Positions 8,375-18,375 of a DNA stretch of 64,000 bases are shown here, in pieces (position 1 is the stretch's first letter; every line of letters starts with the position of its first letter). A program made the position numbers and the translations under genes. Location: NCBI RefSeq assembly GCF_024347475.1, contig NZ_AP025487.1, forward strand, positions 124,001-188,000, in the 5' to 3' direction. The notes beneath the pieces are model-generated. The model made no database searches. It was not told the DNA's origin and saw nothing but the letters and a program-made list of their open reading frames with translations. The DNA is from Vibrio fortis (GTDB taxonomy: Bacteria > Pseudomonadota > Gammaproteobacteria > Enterobacterales > Vibrionaceae).

Positions 8375-10825
8375 CTAGTCAGCGTAGTATTTACTTTCTA
8401 GCATTTTTTCTGCGTAGCTTTGTGTTGGCTGAGATGATTTGAGGACTTGGCTACTACTGCGAGCAGCAGGAGTAGCAGCGGAATCAGGGTCGGTTGTTGA
8501 CCATTGATTTATTGGAACTAGGCTATAGCTGAGGTTATCATTAACTTCAATTTCAAATACATGCCACCATAGTTCAGCGTTACCTTCTGGTGGAGTAAAC
8601 ACAGTACGAATGCCATCTAAAATGACTTCTACTTTTGTTTCTCGACGTTGAATTTCGCCAGTTCTAGAGAAGTTGTATACGCCATAACGATAGGTTCCAG
8701 GAATAGTAAAGTCAGGAACGGTTACTATTTCGGGGCCGTAGCTACTTGTATCATCAACATCTAAGAAGATATTGTTGCCAGATTGAATGAAGTTCCTATT
8801 ATAGTAAACGTGGAATCGATCATCTTCACCATTTGGACCATAGAAGTGCGTATCTAAGTCTTCAGGGCTTTGTCCCCAGGTAAGTTGGATCTTAGTTGTA
8901 GCATCATCAAGAGTTAAGCACTCATGCGTATTAGGTGAGCCGGTGTGAATAGTTTCTGTGCGACTTTGATACTGACTTTCTGCAGAGATTAGCACTCTGC
9001 TATTCTGTCTAACCGGTATTCTAAAGTTACCTTGAACATCACTATAGGCAGATGAACTGCCATTGTAGTCAATACCTTCCGAGCGAATTCTTGCATTAGC
9101 AATGGGTTGGTTTTCTTTGTCAACGACACAACCATTAATGTATATAGTTTCATAAACTCTATCGGCATTCCATGTTGTGAAGTGAGCGACTTCCCCAACA
9201 TAGAATCCATTTTCTAAAGTAGCAGTCCCTTCTTCTACCCAAATACCTTGTACTTCATCGTAATAGAAGAGTGGAATCGTCGCTGGTGGATTTGAACCTG
9301 ACGCAGGGATTCTAACTTGTGCAGTTTTACCATCTGCTAATTGGAGACCATTACCGTCACTATCAGTAAAGGTTGCAGTGATCGCACCAAAAGATTCAAT
9401 AGGAACTATTTCCCCAGAGGGGGTCTCAGTAACCATTTCGCCAGGCATCAAATCAATATCCAACGATGGATCGATTACGAATAGTTCGGAACTAATTTGT
9501 CCCGTTACGGCTTCCCCCTGCGCGTTCACAAAGCTCTGAGCTTCTACTGAAACAAGAGTTTCATTATCGACTTTTAGATCTGAAGCGACTTGACTATCGA
9601 AGCTAACATTTGCGTGAATTGTCGGTAGATATAAGTTTATTGCCGTACCGATATCTGAATATTGCTTGGATTCTGAAGCTTCAGAAAAACCTACCGCATC
9701 AGCCGATACAATAATGGCTTTACTGGTATCTAAATCAGTATCTAATACCTTAATACTATACTTACCAGATGTGTCAGAATTCCCTTCGGCTAAAACAGCC
9801 CCATTATTCGAAATTTTGACGACGCTATCTTCAATCGCTGTATTCTCATAATAACTAGAGACTTCACCTTGCACCGTGTAGTAGAACAGTTCAGAGAGTT
9901 TGAAAGTGTTTTGCGCAATTACGGCGCCATCTTCTAAGCCATCTTGAACCTTCAAAACGATGTCGTCGTGAATGGTTGAGGCGACAACAGAAGAAGATAT
10001 CGTCAGTTCCCCAGTCTCTGAAACAGATAGTCCATTAGGCGCATTGCTCAAGGAAAACAGAATATCAGAGCCATTGTTTTCATCATCTGGGTCGGTGATT
10101 TGCACTTGATAAGAGAGTGATTCTCCAGCTTCTACACTTAAACTAGAAAAAGACTCAACTTGTACAGGGTCGTTGATAGTTGTAATTAATACAACGCCAC
10201 TATTGTTGATAGTGAACTCTTCGTCTGAAACACTGAAAGATAAGTTCGCACCTCCATTGTAATCTTGTAATGCTGTAAGAGTAATAGAATCGCTGTTTTC
10301 GGTAATAGTGATCGCCGGATTATCAATTGATAAGTTAGTGATCGTCAGATTGTCAGAGTCTACATCTGTTACATTACTTAGAAGAGTGGCATGAGAAATA
10401 GTAAGAGCGACATCTTCATTCGTATTAAGCTGTAATGGTGTTCCAGCTATTGGAGTGTCATTGACAGGAGTCACAGTAATTGTAAATGTTTGACTATCTG
10501 ATAGGCTTGCATCGCTTGAAGCGACTGCTATAACGGTAATCTCACCAGATGTAAGGACGCCTTCTAGTGGTGTCCATGTGAGCACCCCTTCACTGCTTAA
10601 ATCCATACCCGTAGGGATATTAGTTACCGAGTATGCAACGGGTTTTGAGTGATTTGTCGACAGTTGATACTGGTATTGAATATCTTCTGTAGCAGTTGTA
10701 CTTGCGGTGGAGTTGATTTCAAATGATGAGCTTGGTGGTGTTTGTGGGCTACTATCTGAGCTGTCGCTACCGCATCCTGATAGAATGAGAGCGATGGAAC
10801 TAGCTAGCAAACTAAGACGTTTCAT
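8375..10825 (-). CDS. Large multidomain Ig/cadherin-like surface lipoprotein
   Basis: An 816-aa predicted lipoprotein of unknown function. The signal sequence MKRLSLLASSIALILSGC ends in a lipobox (LSGC) followed by a Ser-rich linker. The frame is open 26 codons further upstream, but ATG 10825 places the signal peptide at the N-terminus. In order I see a putative-Ig (He_PIG-like) repeat at about 40-125, a cadherin-like NDTP/DVDSDN repeat at 125-220, a further Ig-like repeat to about 310, a carboxypeptidase regulatory-like domain at 318-390, a second one near 560-640 (VVDKENQPIANARI), and a YfaP/DUF2135-like region near 645-770 (DLDTHFYGPNG, then PGTYRYGVYNF). The domains suggest adhesion or polysaccharide contact; this is inference. 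Base composition looks more AT-rich than the gsp genes. It splits gspN from cysQ and is probably an accessory insertion. Confidence 0.8.
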   Translation of the reverse strand: MKRLSLLASSIALILSGCGSDSSDSSPQTPPSSSFEINSTASTTATEDIQYQYQLSTNHSKPVAYSVTNIPTGMDLSSEGVLTWTPLEGVLTSGEITVIAVASSDASLSDSQTFTITVTPVNDTPIAGTPLQLNTNEDVALTISHATLLSNVTDVDSDNLTITNLSIDNPAITITENSDSITLTALQDYNGGANLSFSVSDEEFTINNSGVVLITTINDPVQVESFSSLSVEAGESLSYQVQITDPDDENNGSDILFSLSNAPNGLSVSETGELTISSSVVASTIHDDIVLKVQDGLEDGAVIAQNTFKLSELFYYTVQGEVSSYYENTAIEDSVVKISNNGAVLAEGNSDTSGKYSIKVLDTDLDTSKAIIVSADAVGFSEASESKQYSDIGTAINLYLPTIHANVSFDSQVASDLKVDNETLVSVEAQSFVNAQGEAVTGQISSELFVIDPSLDIDLMPGEMVTETPSGEIVPIESFGAITATFTDSDGNGLQLADGKTAQVRIPASGSNPPATIPLFYYDEVQGIWVEEGTATLENGFYVGEVAHFTTWNADRVYETIYINGCVVDKENQPIANARIRSEGIDYNGSSSAYSDVQGNFRIPVRQNSRVLISAESQYQSRTETIHTGSPNTHECLTLDDATTKIQLTWGQSPEDLDTHFYGPNGEDDRFHVYYNRNFIQSGNNIFLDVDDTSSYGPEIVTVPDFTIPGTYRYGVYNFSRTGEIQRRETKVEVILDGIRTVFTPPEGNAELWWHVFEIEVNDNLSYSLVPINQWSTTDPDSAATPAARSSSQVLKSSQPTQSYAEKMLESKYYAD

Positions 10826-10981
10826 GGAGTATCCATTCCTATTTATTATGAAGTCGTGTTTATAAATAGGAATGGAATTAACATCAAACCGCTTGCATAA
10901 CAAATGGTTGTCTATCGAACTTTATTCACATTCGATATGTGAGATTGAGAGTAAAGTCTCTATTGTATGTAATTGATAAGA

Positions 10982-11809
10982 CTAATCTTTACCTTGTAAG
11001 ATCTCTTCCCAAGGTAGGTCGGCGTCGCCGAGTACGATGAAGTTTGGATTCTCTAAGGTTTCGCGTTCATTATATGACAGTGGCTCTAGGTGGGTGCTGA
11101 GAATACGTCCGCCGGCTTCTTCCACGATACACTGGGTTGCAGCTGTATCCCATTCGCCAGTTGGGCCTAATCGTAGATAACAATCCACCGCACCCTCTGC
11201 AACTAAGCAGGCTTTCAAGGCTGCAGAACCAAGTGGTACCAGGTCGTAGTTCCATTTCGGACTCATACGGCTGGTGATGCGGTTGATATCTTGGCGGCGG
11301 CTGATCGCCATCGCAATTGGCTGATTCGGTAGCTCATGACGATGAGTCTTGATCTTCACGCTGTCGTTCAGATCTGGAATCTTCCACGCGCCTTTGCCGT
11401 CATAGGCGTAGTAAGTCACGCCAGAAACAGGGCCATAGACCACGCCCATTACGGGTTTGTTATGCTCAATCAGCGCGATGATGGTGGCAAAATCGCCGCT
11501 GCGTGCGATGAACTCCTGGGTACCATCAAGTGGGTCTACCAACCAGTAGCGATCCCATTGTGAGCGCTTTTCTAAACTAATATCTGCAGCTTCTTCCGAC
11601 AATACTGGGATATCAGGGGTCAGTTCATTTAATCTTTGTGAGATCAGCTTGTGCGCCGCAAGGTCAGCACTGGTGACGGGGGTATCGTCACTCTTGGTGT
11701 ACTCTTCGTAATCTTTCTTCTCGTATATCTCAAGGATGAGTTGCCCTGCAGAGCGCGCAACTTCAATCACGGAAGGCAATAAGTGGGATAAATCTTTTGT
11801 CATTGGCAT
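10982..11809 (-). CDS. cysQ: 3'(2'),5'-bisphosphate nucleotidase CysQ
   Basis: Mg-dependent phosphatase that hydrolyses 3'-phosphoadenosine 5'-phosphate (PAP) to AMP, removing a toxic by-product of sulphate assimilation. It belongs to the inositol monophosphatase superfamily: the metal site DPLDGTQEF is present at about residue 90, preceded by an EEAA metal-binding segment, and the second signature EWDTAATQCIVEEAGG is near 215. At 275 aa it is a normal length. It starts 10 nt after nudE, so the two are probably cotranscribed (nudE first). ATG 11809 and ATG 11803 are both possible starts. Confidence 0.95.
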   Translation of the reverse strand: MPMTKDLSHLLPSVIEVARSAGQLILEIYEKKDYEEYTKSDDTPVTSADLAAHKLISQRLNELTPDIPVLSEEAADISLEKRSQWDRYWLVDPLDGTQEFIARSGDFATIIALIEHNKPVMGVVYGPVSGVTYYAYDGKGAWKIPDLNDSVKIKTHRHELPNQPIAMAISRRQDINRITSRMSPKWNYDLVPLGSAALKACLVAEGAVDCYLRLGPTGEWDTAATQCIVEEAGGRILSTHLEPLSYNERETLENPNFIVLGDADLPWEEILQGKD

Positions 11810-11819
11810 AAAAAGTCTC

Positions 11820-12383
11820 TTACTCTTCGTCAGATTGTTGTTTTAGTAGTCGAAGAGCCAGTAATAGGGCGGTAATGGAGCGGGCTTCACAGAAGTCGAG
11901 ATGCGTGAGCAGTTCTTCTCCTTGTGCCAGCGGCCAGCGCACAATATCCAGTGGTTCTGGCTCGTCACCTTCTAGCTGTTCTGGGTAGAGATCTTCGGCA
12001 ATGAACAGGGTCATTTTGCTCGAAAAGTAAGAAGGGGCGAGAATCACTTCCTTGAGTGGCGTGAGTTTGCGAGCGCCAAAACCAATCTCTTCTTTTAATT
12101 CTCTTACTGCAGCCTCGTTGGGTGCTTCACCCGGATCGATAAGACCTTTCGGAAAGCCGAGTTCATAACGCTCTGTACCTGCCGCGTATTCACGTACCAA
12201 TAGGATGTCACCTTGCTCAGTAATTGGGACCATCATTACTGCGTTGCGACCGCTTGGTTTCATGCGTTCATAGGTTCGAAGTTCACCGTTAGAAAACTTG
12301 AGGTCGAGAGATTCAATAGAAAATAGTTTTGATTGAGCGACAGTTTGCTTAGCCAAGATTTCTGGCTTGGTCCTTTTTGTCAT
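11820..12383 (-). CDS. nudE: ADP compounds hydrolase NudE
   Basis: Nudix hydrolase acting on ADP-ribose, Ap3A and NADH-type ADP derivatives. The Nudix box is complete: a G-x5-E-x7-REUXEEXGU pattern starting at GLIDPGEA and ending RELKEEIGF, around residues 80-102. At 187 aa it matches NudE length, and the adjacency to cysQ and nfuA is the usual Vibrio context. It is the first gene of the nudE-cysQ unit. Confidence 0.93.
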   Translation of the reverse strand: MTKRTKPEILAKQTVAQSKLFSIESLDLKFSNGELRTYERMKPSGRNAVMMVPITEQGDILLVREYAAGTERYELGFPKGLIDPGEAPNEAAVRELKEEIGFGARKLTPLKEVILAPSYFSSKMTLFIAEDLYPEQLEGDEPEPLDIVRWPLAQGEELLTHLDFCEARSITALLLALRLLKQQSDEE

Positions 12384-12651
12384 GCGCTCGCTCCTTAGCT
12401 TTTTGGGAAGTCTTTCTAATATAGGGGAAATGGCGGTGACTTCCTAGAGGTGAGTTTTTATATCATGGAATTATTGAATGGGAAGCGATTGCAATGGCAG
12501 TCGTATAGATTAGAACGCCATTCTATTGATTTTATTGGTGAAGTTTAAGAAGGGGAGAGCTTGGTTTGGCAGAGTTATCGGTCAGCAGGTGCGTAGAAAA
12601 CAAAAAGGCCGATGTTTTCACATCAGCCTTGGTCTCTAATCTTAGGTGTGA
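12384..12651. other. nudE-nfuA intergenic region
   Basis: This 268-nt gap holds the nudE promoter region and, at its other end, the nfuA terminator. A short plus-strand reading frame at 12465-12548 (27 codons, starting MELLNGKR) has a purine-rich stretch AGAGGTGAG somewhat too far upstream; I do not call it a gene. No other structure is seen. Confidence 0.5.
12596..12631 (-). terminator. Rho-independent terminator of nfuA
   Basis: On the minus strand an 11-bp stem (12620-12630 with 12605-12615, one G-U pair) with a GAAA tetraloop is followed by a run TTTTTGTTTT, 22 nt after the nfuA stop. Confidence 0.88.
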
Positions 12652-13236
12652 TTAGTAGTAAGAGTGCTCACCGCGATCGTGCTCAGTAGCGTCACGAACA
12701 GCTGTTAGTTCACCCTCGAACTGTTGTAGAAGCTCTTTCTCGATGCCTTCTTTTAGAGTCACATCAACCATAGAACAACCGTTACAACCACCACCAAACG
12801 CGACGATAGCAACGCCTTCGTCAGTGATTTCAACTAGGCTTACGTGACCGCCGTGGCCTGCTAGTTGTGGGTTTACTTGAGTCTGGATTGCGTACTCAAC
12901 GCGCTCTAGAAGAGGTGCGTCATCAGCAACTTTGCGCATTTTCGCGTTTGGTGCTTTAAGAGTTAGCTGTGAACCCATTTTGTCTGTAACGAAGTCGATT
13001 TCTGCTTCGTCTAGGAATGGTAGGCTTAGTTCATCTACGTAAGCAGAGAAGCCTTCAAATGCTAGTTCAGTATCAGATGCTTCTACCGCATCTGTAGGGC
13101 AGTAAGAAACACCACATTCCGCATTTTGTGTGCCTGGGTTTACCACGAATACGCGGATGTTAGTCCCTTCTGGCTGCTGTGAAAGCAGATTAGCAAAATG
13201 AGTTTGAGCTGTTTCTGTAATAGTAATATTTGACAC
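12652..13236 (-). CDS. nfuA: Fe-S biogenesis scaffold/carrier NfuA
   Basis: Carries a [4Fe-4S] cluster and delivers it to apo-proteins under stress. It is a fusion of a degenerate A-type domain (residues 1-95, beginning [14 protein letters not shown]) and a C-terminal Nfu domain with the cluster-binding CxxC in GGGCNGCSM. The reading frame extends 75 codons upstream, into the comF region, but family alignment supports the GTG at 13236, giving 194 aa, with a weak AGG about 10 nt upstream. It ends in a strong terminator and is transcribed separately from nudE. Confidence 0.94.
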   Translation of the reverse strand: MSNITITETAQTHFANLLSQQPEGTNIRVFVVNPGTQNAECGVSYCPTDAVEASDTELAFEGFSAYVDELSLPFLDEAEIDFVTDKMGSQLTLKAPNAKMRKVADDAPLLERVEYAIQTQVNPQLAGHGGHVSLVEITDEGVAIVAFGGGCNGCSMVDVTLKEGIEKELLQQFEGELTAVRDATEHDRGEHSYY

Positions 13237-13345
13237 GACGAATACCTGAGTAAATTTGTAGGCTATTACTGCCATTCTACTCCTGTCGGAGCGGTAATTC
13301 AGCCCTTTTTTGCTGAATTGATAGACAAGTTTCGTGGGAAATTGA

Positions 13346-14068
13346 CTAAGTCGCGGGTTCAGGAGTGCGGCAGATGCAGTAAATATCAATCCTTTTAACG
13401 CCCACTTCAAGCAGCAATTGACATAATTGATACACAGTACTGCCTGTGGTGACAACATCATCGATTATTGCAACATGGACGTCGCCTTTTGCTATCACTT
13501 TCATCACTTCCTTGTTTCTTAAAGAGAAAACATTGCGTAGGTTGCGTTGGCGCTGTGTTTTACTCAGCCCCTGTTGAGTTGGCGTTGCACGTCGGCGACG
13601 AAATAGCGTAAGGCTTTGGCAGTTAAGCTCTTGTGCTAGAGCATTGGCAAGGTAGGTGCTTTGATTAAAACCTCGATGAATGTAGCGCTGCCAGTGTAAT
13701 GGGACGCTAGTAATGATAGGAGCAGGGTGGTCGATTTGAGCTACTAGGAGTTTGACTAAATCCCGACTCAACCAGAATTGACCACTGTATTTCATTTGAT
13801 GGACGTAGTGGCTGAGCGGAAAATCGTAGTCTCCGACACAATACAGCCTTTGCCAAGGCGGTGGTTTTTTTAAGCATTCTCCACATACTATGGCATTAAT
13901 ATCGAGCTTGATACCACAACGTTGGCAGCGGTGTTGTGGTGAGAAATGAGAGAGACAGCTATTGCACCATTTGGGATGAGTATCTAAAGGTAACTTTGGC
14001 AATTTGCACAGATGGCATTGTGGTGTGACCAAGCGTGGTGTGTGTTTTTGGAGCCAATCAGATAACAT
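13346..14068 (-). CDS. comF: ComF family phosphoribosyltransferase-like protein
   Basis: Homologue of ComF/GntX, needed for DNA uptake in competent bacteria including Vibrio. The N-terminus has zinc-ribbon cysteines (CHLCK, CNSC, CQRCG, CGEC) and the C-terminus has a PRTase fold with the PRPP-binding loop [13 protein letters not shown] at about residue 200. The frame is open from TTG 14077; ATG 14068 is the preferred start (240 aa). It is divergent from bioH with about 90 nt between the starts. Competence function is inferred from the family. Confidence 0.88.
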   Translation of the reverse strand: MLSDWLQKHTPRLVTPQCHLCKLPKLPLDTHPKWCNSCLSHFSPQHRCQRCGIKLDINAIVCGECLKKPPPWQRLYCVGDYDFPLSHYVHQMKYSGQFWLSRDLVKLLVAQIDHPAPIITSVPLHWQRYIHRGFNQSTYLANALAQELNCQSLTLFRRRRATPTQQGLSKTQRQRNLRNVFSLRNKEVMKVIAKGDVHVAIIDDVVTTGSTVYQLCQLLLEVGVKRIDIYCICRTPEPAT

Positions 14069-14159
14069 AGCGTGCAAGAGTACATTGATGATATTGGGTT
14101 TATTAGCCTAGTGAGAATGGTCATCATGGTTGGATGAGAATAGTAGGGAAAATCACGAG

Positions 14160-14936
14160 ATGAGCGACAAACTGTATTGGCATGTGTCTGGCCAAGGCCC
14201 AGATTTGGTTTTGGTTCATGGATGGGGAATGAATGGCGCGGTATGGCAACAAACCGTAACGGCACTTGAGACCCAGTTCCGTGTCCATGTGGTTGATCTG
14301 CCGGGTTATGGTCACAGCAGTCATTGCCATGCTGATACGCTTGAGAGTATTGCCGAGCAGTTGATGGAAGAGGCGCCAAAGCAGGCGATCTGGGTCGGTT
14401 GGTCACTGGGTGGTTTAGTTGCAACTCACATGGCGCTACATCATACAGATTATGTCTCTAAGCTTGTGACGGTAGCCAGTTCTCCGAAATTTGCGGCAGC
14501 CAAAGAGCCGGTCCTGTGGCGCGGTATTCAACCTAACGTTCTAACCAACTTTACCGAGCAGCTGGTGGAAGATTTCCAAACCACTATTGAGCGTTTTATG
14601 GCACTGCAAGCGATGGGCAGCCCATCGGCAAGGCAGGATGTGAAACAGTTAAAGCAAGCGGTACTGTCGCGTCCGTTACCGAATCCAGACTCTCTACTCG
14701 CTGGGCTTAAAATGCTTTCCGATGTTGACTTGCGTGAACGTTTGCCAGAGCTCACTGTTCCTATGTTGCGCTTGTATGGTCGATTAGATGGCTTGGTGCC
14801 GATTAAAGTAGCGAAAGAGTTAGAAAAAGCGCTACCAAACACCGAGCAATACATCTTTACCCAGTCTTCGCATGCGCCGTTTATGACAGAAGCGGACGCT
14901 TTCTGTTGTGAACTGATCAGCTTCGCTGAGAAATAA
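14160..14936 (+). CDS. bioH: Pimeloyl-ACP methyl ester esterase BioH
   Basis: Alpha/beta hydrolase that removes the methyl group from pimeloyl-ACP methyl ester, releasing pimeloyl-ACP for biotin synthesis. The nucleophile Ser82 lies in GWSLGG, and candidate Asp210 (GRLDGLVP) and His238 (SSHAPF) complete the triad; the HGWGMN oxyanion segment is present near residue 20. The open frame begins at TTG 14130, but ATG 14160 gives 258 aa, starting MSDKLYWHVSG like other BioH proteins, with AGGGA about 10 nt upstream. It is not linked to other bio genes here. Confidence 0.94.
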   Translation: MSDKLYWHVSGQGPDLVLVHGWGMNGAVWQQTVTALETQFRVHVVDLPGYGHSSHCHADTLESIAEQLMEEAPKQAIWVGWSLGGLVATHMALHHTDYVSKLVTVASSPKFAAAKEPVLWRGIQPNVLTNFTEQLVEDFQTTIERFMALQAMGSPSARQDVKQLKQAVLSRPLPNPDSLLAGLKMLSDVDLRERLPELTVPMLRLYGRLDGLVPIKVAKELEKALPNTEQYIFTQSSHAPFMTEADAFCCELISFAEK

Positions 14937-15110
14937 TTGCTAAAATTATAAGCAACGTGGTCGATATATAATCTAACCAAGGCACTGAACGATGCTCAGC
15001 CCTCTCTCTCACCTGAGCAGAACACAGTAAGTTGGGCTATGCCTGTTGTACTTATTAAGTTCAATGGTGTCATGGCAATAGCGATGGGCGATTCTTGAGG
15101 AGAGTTCGCA

Positions 15111-15584
15111 ATGATTGTGTCACCTGCAACGGCAGTAAGTGTGCCACTGATCGCCCCATCCGTTAATGTGCAAACTGAGCAAGTTGCGCGTGAAAATAGA
15201 GTTCGAGAGCCCGTTGCTCCAGCCGTCGCGTTGGCCAAAACTAATGCAGAGCGCAAGGTTAAATCGGACGATAAACGAAGGCAGCAATCAGCTTGGGATC
15301 CCTCTGACCATCCCGGTTATGAGATGGATAACGAGCAGGAAATAAATGCGGTAAACCAAGAAGAGCCTAAGGATCCATTTGATAGGTTGTTCAGCTTATT
15401 GGCACTGAGTAGTTATAGTGCTGATCAGGGAAAGGGTTACACCATGCGTTTTCGATTGCCCAAGCACATTCTTGATGCGGCGATTCGAGAAGGGCAGATG
15501 GAACAACGACGTAAGGTCATTAAGTATCACTATGGCCATGCTGTTGCGCCTCATAAGCCATCTGAGGTATTGGTTGTGCTTTAG
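15111..15584 (+). CDS. Conserved hypothetical protein, 157 aa
   Basis: I do not recognise a family. The start is well supported: GAGGAG at 15097-15102 lies 8 nt before ATG 15111. The N-terminal 100 residues are rich in Ala, Val, Pro, Glu and charged residues and look disordered; the last 50 residues (from DRLFSLLALSS) are more ordered, with a basic stretch EQRRKVIKYHYGHAV. No signal peptide, membrane helix or metal motif is seen. It stands alone between bioH and a hairpin terminator, so it is probably monocistronic. The good ribosome binding site and following terminator argue for a real gene. Confidence 0.72.
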   Translation: MIVSPATAVSVPLIAPSVNVQTEQVARENRVREPVAPAVALAKTNAERKVKSDDKRRQQSAWDPSDHPGYEMDNEQEINAVNQEEPKDPFDRLFSLLALSSYSADQGKGYTMRFRLPKHILDAAIREGQMEQRRKVIKYHYGHAVAPHKPSEVLVVL

Positions 15585-15619
15585 CGCAGTCAATATCGCC
15601 AAGCCTTTTTGAACCTAAT

Positions 15620-15660
15620 AAAAAACCTGCATGCCAGTGGCGATGCAGGTTTTCTGTTTT
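15620..15660 (+). terminator. Terminator after the 157-aa hypothetical gene
   Basis: A 10-bp stem (15623-15632 with 15643-15652), extended inside by GCC/GGC, is followed by TTTCTGTTTTTT. It is about 40 nt after the stop codon. Confidence 0.8.
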
Positions 15661-15758
15661 TTAGGAGGCTGCTTTACCTCTAAGAGAGCGCTTTTATAGC
15701 TTTAGGTCTATGATGATCCAAAAGCGTTTTTAGCTGCTCACTCCCTTAGCGTGACTCG

Positions 15759-18080
15759 CTATTTCTTTGCTTTAGCAAAGGCAGCAGCAAATGCACCACC
15801 CATAGCACCGTTCTGTTGTGGCTCCTCGCGACGACGTTGACCGCCTTGCGATTGACGACCTTGAGAGCGAGGGGTTGATGAACGCTGTGCACGGTTATCT
15901 TGTCCCGGCTCGTCTTTCATACGCATGCTTAGCGCGATACGTTTACGCTGCACGTCGACTTCCATCACTTTCACTTTAACGATGTTGCCCGCTTTCACCA
16001 CTTCACGTGGATCTGAGACAAAGCGGTCAGTCAGTGCTGAAATGTGTACCAGACCGTCTTGGTGAACACCGATATCCACGAAGGCACCAAAGTTAGCCAC
16101 GTTAGAAACAACGCCTTCTAGAACCATACCCGGCTCTAAATCAGACACAGAGTTAACGCCTTCCGCAAAGGTCGCCGTTTTGAACTCAGGACGCGGGTCA
16201 CGGCCCGGTTTATCTAGCTCTTTGATGATGTCTGTTACAGTTGGAACACCAAAGTTGTCATCGGTGTAATCAATTGCATGAAGGCCTTTTAGGAAGCTAG
16301 AGTCGCCGATCAGCGTCTTGATGTCTTTGCTGTTCTTCTCAGAGATTGCTTTTACCACAGGGTAAGCTTCAGGGTGAACCGCTGAGGCATCGAGTGGGTT
16401 TTTGCCACCCATGATACGCAGGAAGCCAGCACACTGTTCAAAAGCTTTTGGCCCCAAGCGCGCGACTTTCTTTAACGTGGTACGCGCTTCAAAGCGGCCA
16501 TTCTCATCTCGGTAATCAACAATGTTTTGTGCGATAGTGCTAGATAGGCCAGCAACACGAGTCAGAAGCGCGGCAGAGGCGGTGTTTACGTCAACACCGA
16601 CGGCGTTTACACAGTCTTCGACGATCGCGTCTAGGCGTTTCGCGAGCATGGTTTGGCTCACATCGTGTTGGTATTGGCCAACACCGATCGACTTCGGGTC
16701 AATCTTCACTAGCTCTGCCAATGGGTCTTGTAGACGACGAGCAATCGATACTGCACCACGCAAAGATACGTCCATATTCGGGAACTCTTTGGCTGCAAGC
16801 TCAGACGCTGAGTAAACCGATGCACCAGCTTCGCTAACGATGATCTTCTGCACTTTTAGGTTACCGCGCTTAATCACGTCAGCCACAAAGCTGTCAGTTT
16901 CACGTGAAGCGGTACCGTTACCAATCGCAATCAGATCAACATTGAATTGACGCACCATCTGCTCAACGATATGAGCCGATTTGTCGTACTGTTTTTGCGG
17001 CGGGTGAGGGTAGATAGTTTCGGTTGCGAGCACTTTACCCGTTGCATCAACGACGGCAATTTTTGAACCAGTACGCAGGCCAGGATCGAGACCTAACGTT
17101 GCACGAGGACCTGCCGGAGCTGCCATTAACAGATCTTTTAGGTTGGTCGCGAATACTTCAATTGCTTCGATCTCTGCGCGCTCTTTCATTGCGCCCATCA
17201 GCTCGGTTTCCATGTGCATAGACACTTTAATGCGCCATGCCCAGCTGATCACTTGCTTACGCCACGCATCGGCAGGCGCGCTACTCAGAGTAATACCGTA
17301 GTGATCAGAAATGATGTTTTCACAGTAAGAACCACGCACGCCCTCTTCTTGCTCTGGGTCTGCGTTCATGGTTAAGGTTAAGAAGCCTTCATTACGACCA
17401 CGCAGCATGGCTAGAGCACGGTGTGAAGGCACTTTGCTCAGCGTTTCATCATGCTCGAAGTAGTCTTTGAACTTCTCGCCTTCTTGCTCTTTGCCAGCAA
17501 CCACTCGCGCACCTAGTGCTGCATTACGCGTCAGGTGCTGACGGATTTTCTCAAGCAGGTTTGCATCTTCTGCGATGCGTTCCATGATGATTGCACGTGC
17601 CCCATCCAGTGCGGTCTTAGTATCTTCAATGCCTTTTTCACTGTTTAGGTATCGGGATGCTTCGTTTTCTGGATCGTGTTGTGGCTCGTTCCAAAGCGTC
17701 TCTGCGAGCGGCTCTAGGCCAGCCTCAATCGCGATTTGACCTTTGGTTCGGCGCTTAGGCTTGTAAGGTAGGTATAAATCTTCAAGGCGGGTTTTGCTGT
17801 CGGCTTGAATGATCTCTTTTTCAAGCTCAGCGGTCAGTTTGCCTTGGTCTTGAATAGATTTGAGGATCGTTTGACGGCGATCGTCGAGTTCACGCAGATA
17901 AGAAAGTCGGCTGTCTAGATTACGTAATTGGGTGTCATCAAGGCCGCCCGTCACCTCTTTACGGTAACGTGCAATAAAGGGAACCGTGTTACCGTCGTCG
18001 ATTAGGGTAACTGCTGCGGTCACTTGATCGGGGCGAACGCTCAGCTCTTGAGCGATCTGTCTACAGATAGCTTGGCTCAT
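15759..18080 (-). CDS. tex: RNA-binding transcription accessory protein Tex
   Basis: Widely conserved nucleic-acid-binding protein of the Tex/Spt6 family, implicated in transcription and RNA handling. At 773 aa it matches the family. The order is an N-terminal helical region, a YqgF/RNase H-like domain ([17 protein letters not shown] at about 330), helix-hairpin-helix repeats (about 490-560), and a C-terminal S1 RNA-binding domain ([21 protein letters not shown], near 650-720). The C-terminal tail is Arg/Gln/Gly-rich ([11 protein letters not shown]), which may extend RNA binding. It is divergent from the CsrB-like sRNA. Confidence 0.95.
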   Translation of the reverse strand: MSQAICRQIAQELSVRPDQVTAAVTLIDDGNTVPFIARYRKEVTGGLDDTQLRNLDSRLSYLRELDDRRQTILKSIQDQGKLTAELEKEIIQADSKTRLEDLYLPYKPKRRTKGQIAIEAGLEPLAETLWNEPQHDPENEASRYLNSEKGIEDTKTALDGARAIIMERIAEDANLLEKIRQHLTRNAALGARVVAGKEQEGEKFKDYFEHDETLSKVPSHRALAMLRGRNEGFLTLTMNADPEQEEGVRGSYCENIISDHYGITLSSAPADAWRKQVISWAWRIKVSMHMETELMGAMKERAEIEAIEVFATNLKDLLMAAPAGPRATLGLDPGLRTGSKIAVVDATGKVLATETIYPHPPQKQYDKSAHIVEQMVRQFNVDLIAIGNGTASRETDSFVADVIKRGNLKVQKIIVSEAGASVYSASELAAKEFPNMDVSLRGAVSIARRLQDPLAELVKIDPKSIGVGQYQHDVSQTMLAKRLDAIVEDCVNAVGVDVNTASAALLTRVAGLSSTIAQNIVDYRDENGRFEARTTLKKVARLGPKAFEQCAGFLRIMGGKNPLDASAVHPEAYPVVKAISEKNSKDIKTLIGDSSFLKGLHAIDYTDDNFGVPTVTDIIKELDKPGRDPRPEFKTATFAEGVNSVSDLEPGMVLEGVVSNVANFGAFVDIGVHQDGLVHISALTDRFVSDPREVVKAGNIVKVKVMEVDVQRKRIALSMRMKDEPGQDNRAQRSSTPRSQGRQSQGGQRRREEPQQNGAMGGAFAAAFAKAKK

Positions 18081-18198
18081 CCGTTGAATCTCTTTTTGAT
18101 TATCGTGCCCACATATATGGGGGTTAACCTTAGCTTTTTCTAGCTCTGCTAAGTCAATTTCCTGTTTGTTCGGTGATTTCCCGATCTGACATACCCTT

Positions 18199-18216
18199 TG
18201 TGAGAGATCTCTTACA
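18199..18216 (+). promoter_or_regulatory. GacA/VarA (UvrY) upstream activating box
   Basis: The site TGTGAGAGATCTCTTACA is an 18-bp near-perfect palindrome that matches the GacA-family activator consensus (TGTAAG-N6-CTTACA) except at one base. Its centre lies about 168 nt upstream of the inferred 5' end of the sRNA at 18376, close to the spacing known for GacA-controlled rsm/csr RNA genes. Established knowledge: the Vibrio homologue VarA activates csrB-type genes. Confidence 0.8.
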
Positions 18217-18362
18217 AGTGATGTGCGACTAAATCTCTTTGTTCATGCTGTTTTTGCTACGATTGATTGTAAGTTGTTGATATTTAATGGTTGTAATTAC
18301 GGTGTGATCGATGTCATACCATTTTTTGTTGGCAGATATCTGGGATGCCATCGGATTTCGCG

Positions 18363-18368
18363 TAATAT
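18363..18368 (+). promoter_or_regulatory. -10 element of the CsrB-like sRNA promoter
   Basis: TAATAT ends 7 nt before the GTCGACAGGGAG that begins E. coli CsrB and is also present here at 18376. No good -35 hexamer lies 16-18 nt upstream, which fits an activator-dependent promoter. Confidence 0.65.
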
Positions 18369-18375
18369 TTACCTT

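Noticed and set aside
12465..12548. 27-codon frame beginning MELLNGKR in the nudE-nfuA gap
   Set aside because: Ribosome binding site is too far upstream and nothing supports conservation; could be a relic.
13237..13461. N-terminal extension of NfuA in the open frame
   Set aside because: It overlaps the comF 3' end and family alignment begins at GTG 13236.
14977..14998. Sigma-54 type promoter (GGCAC...TGC) upstream of the 157-aa gene
   Set aside because: The GG-to-GC spacing is 11 nt rather than the required 10.
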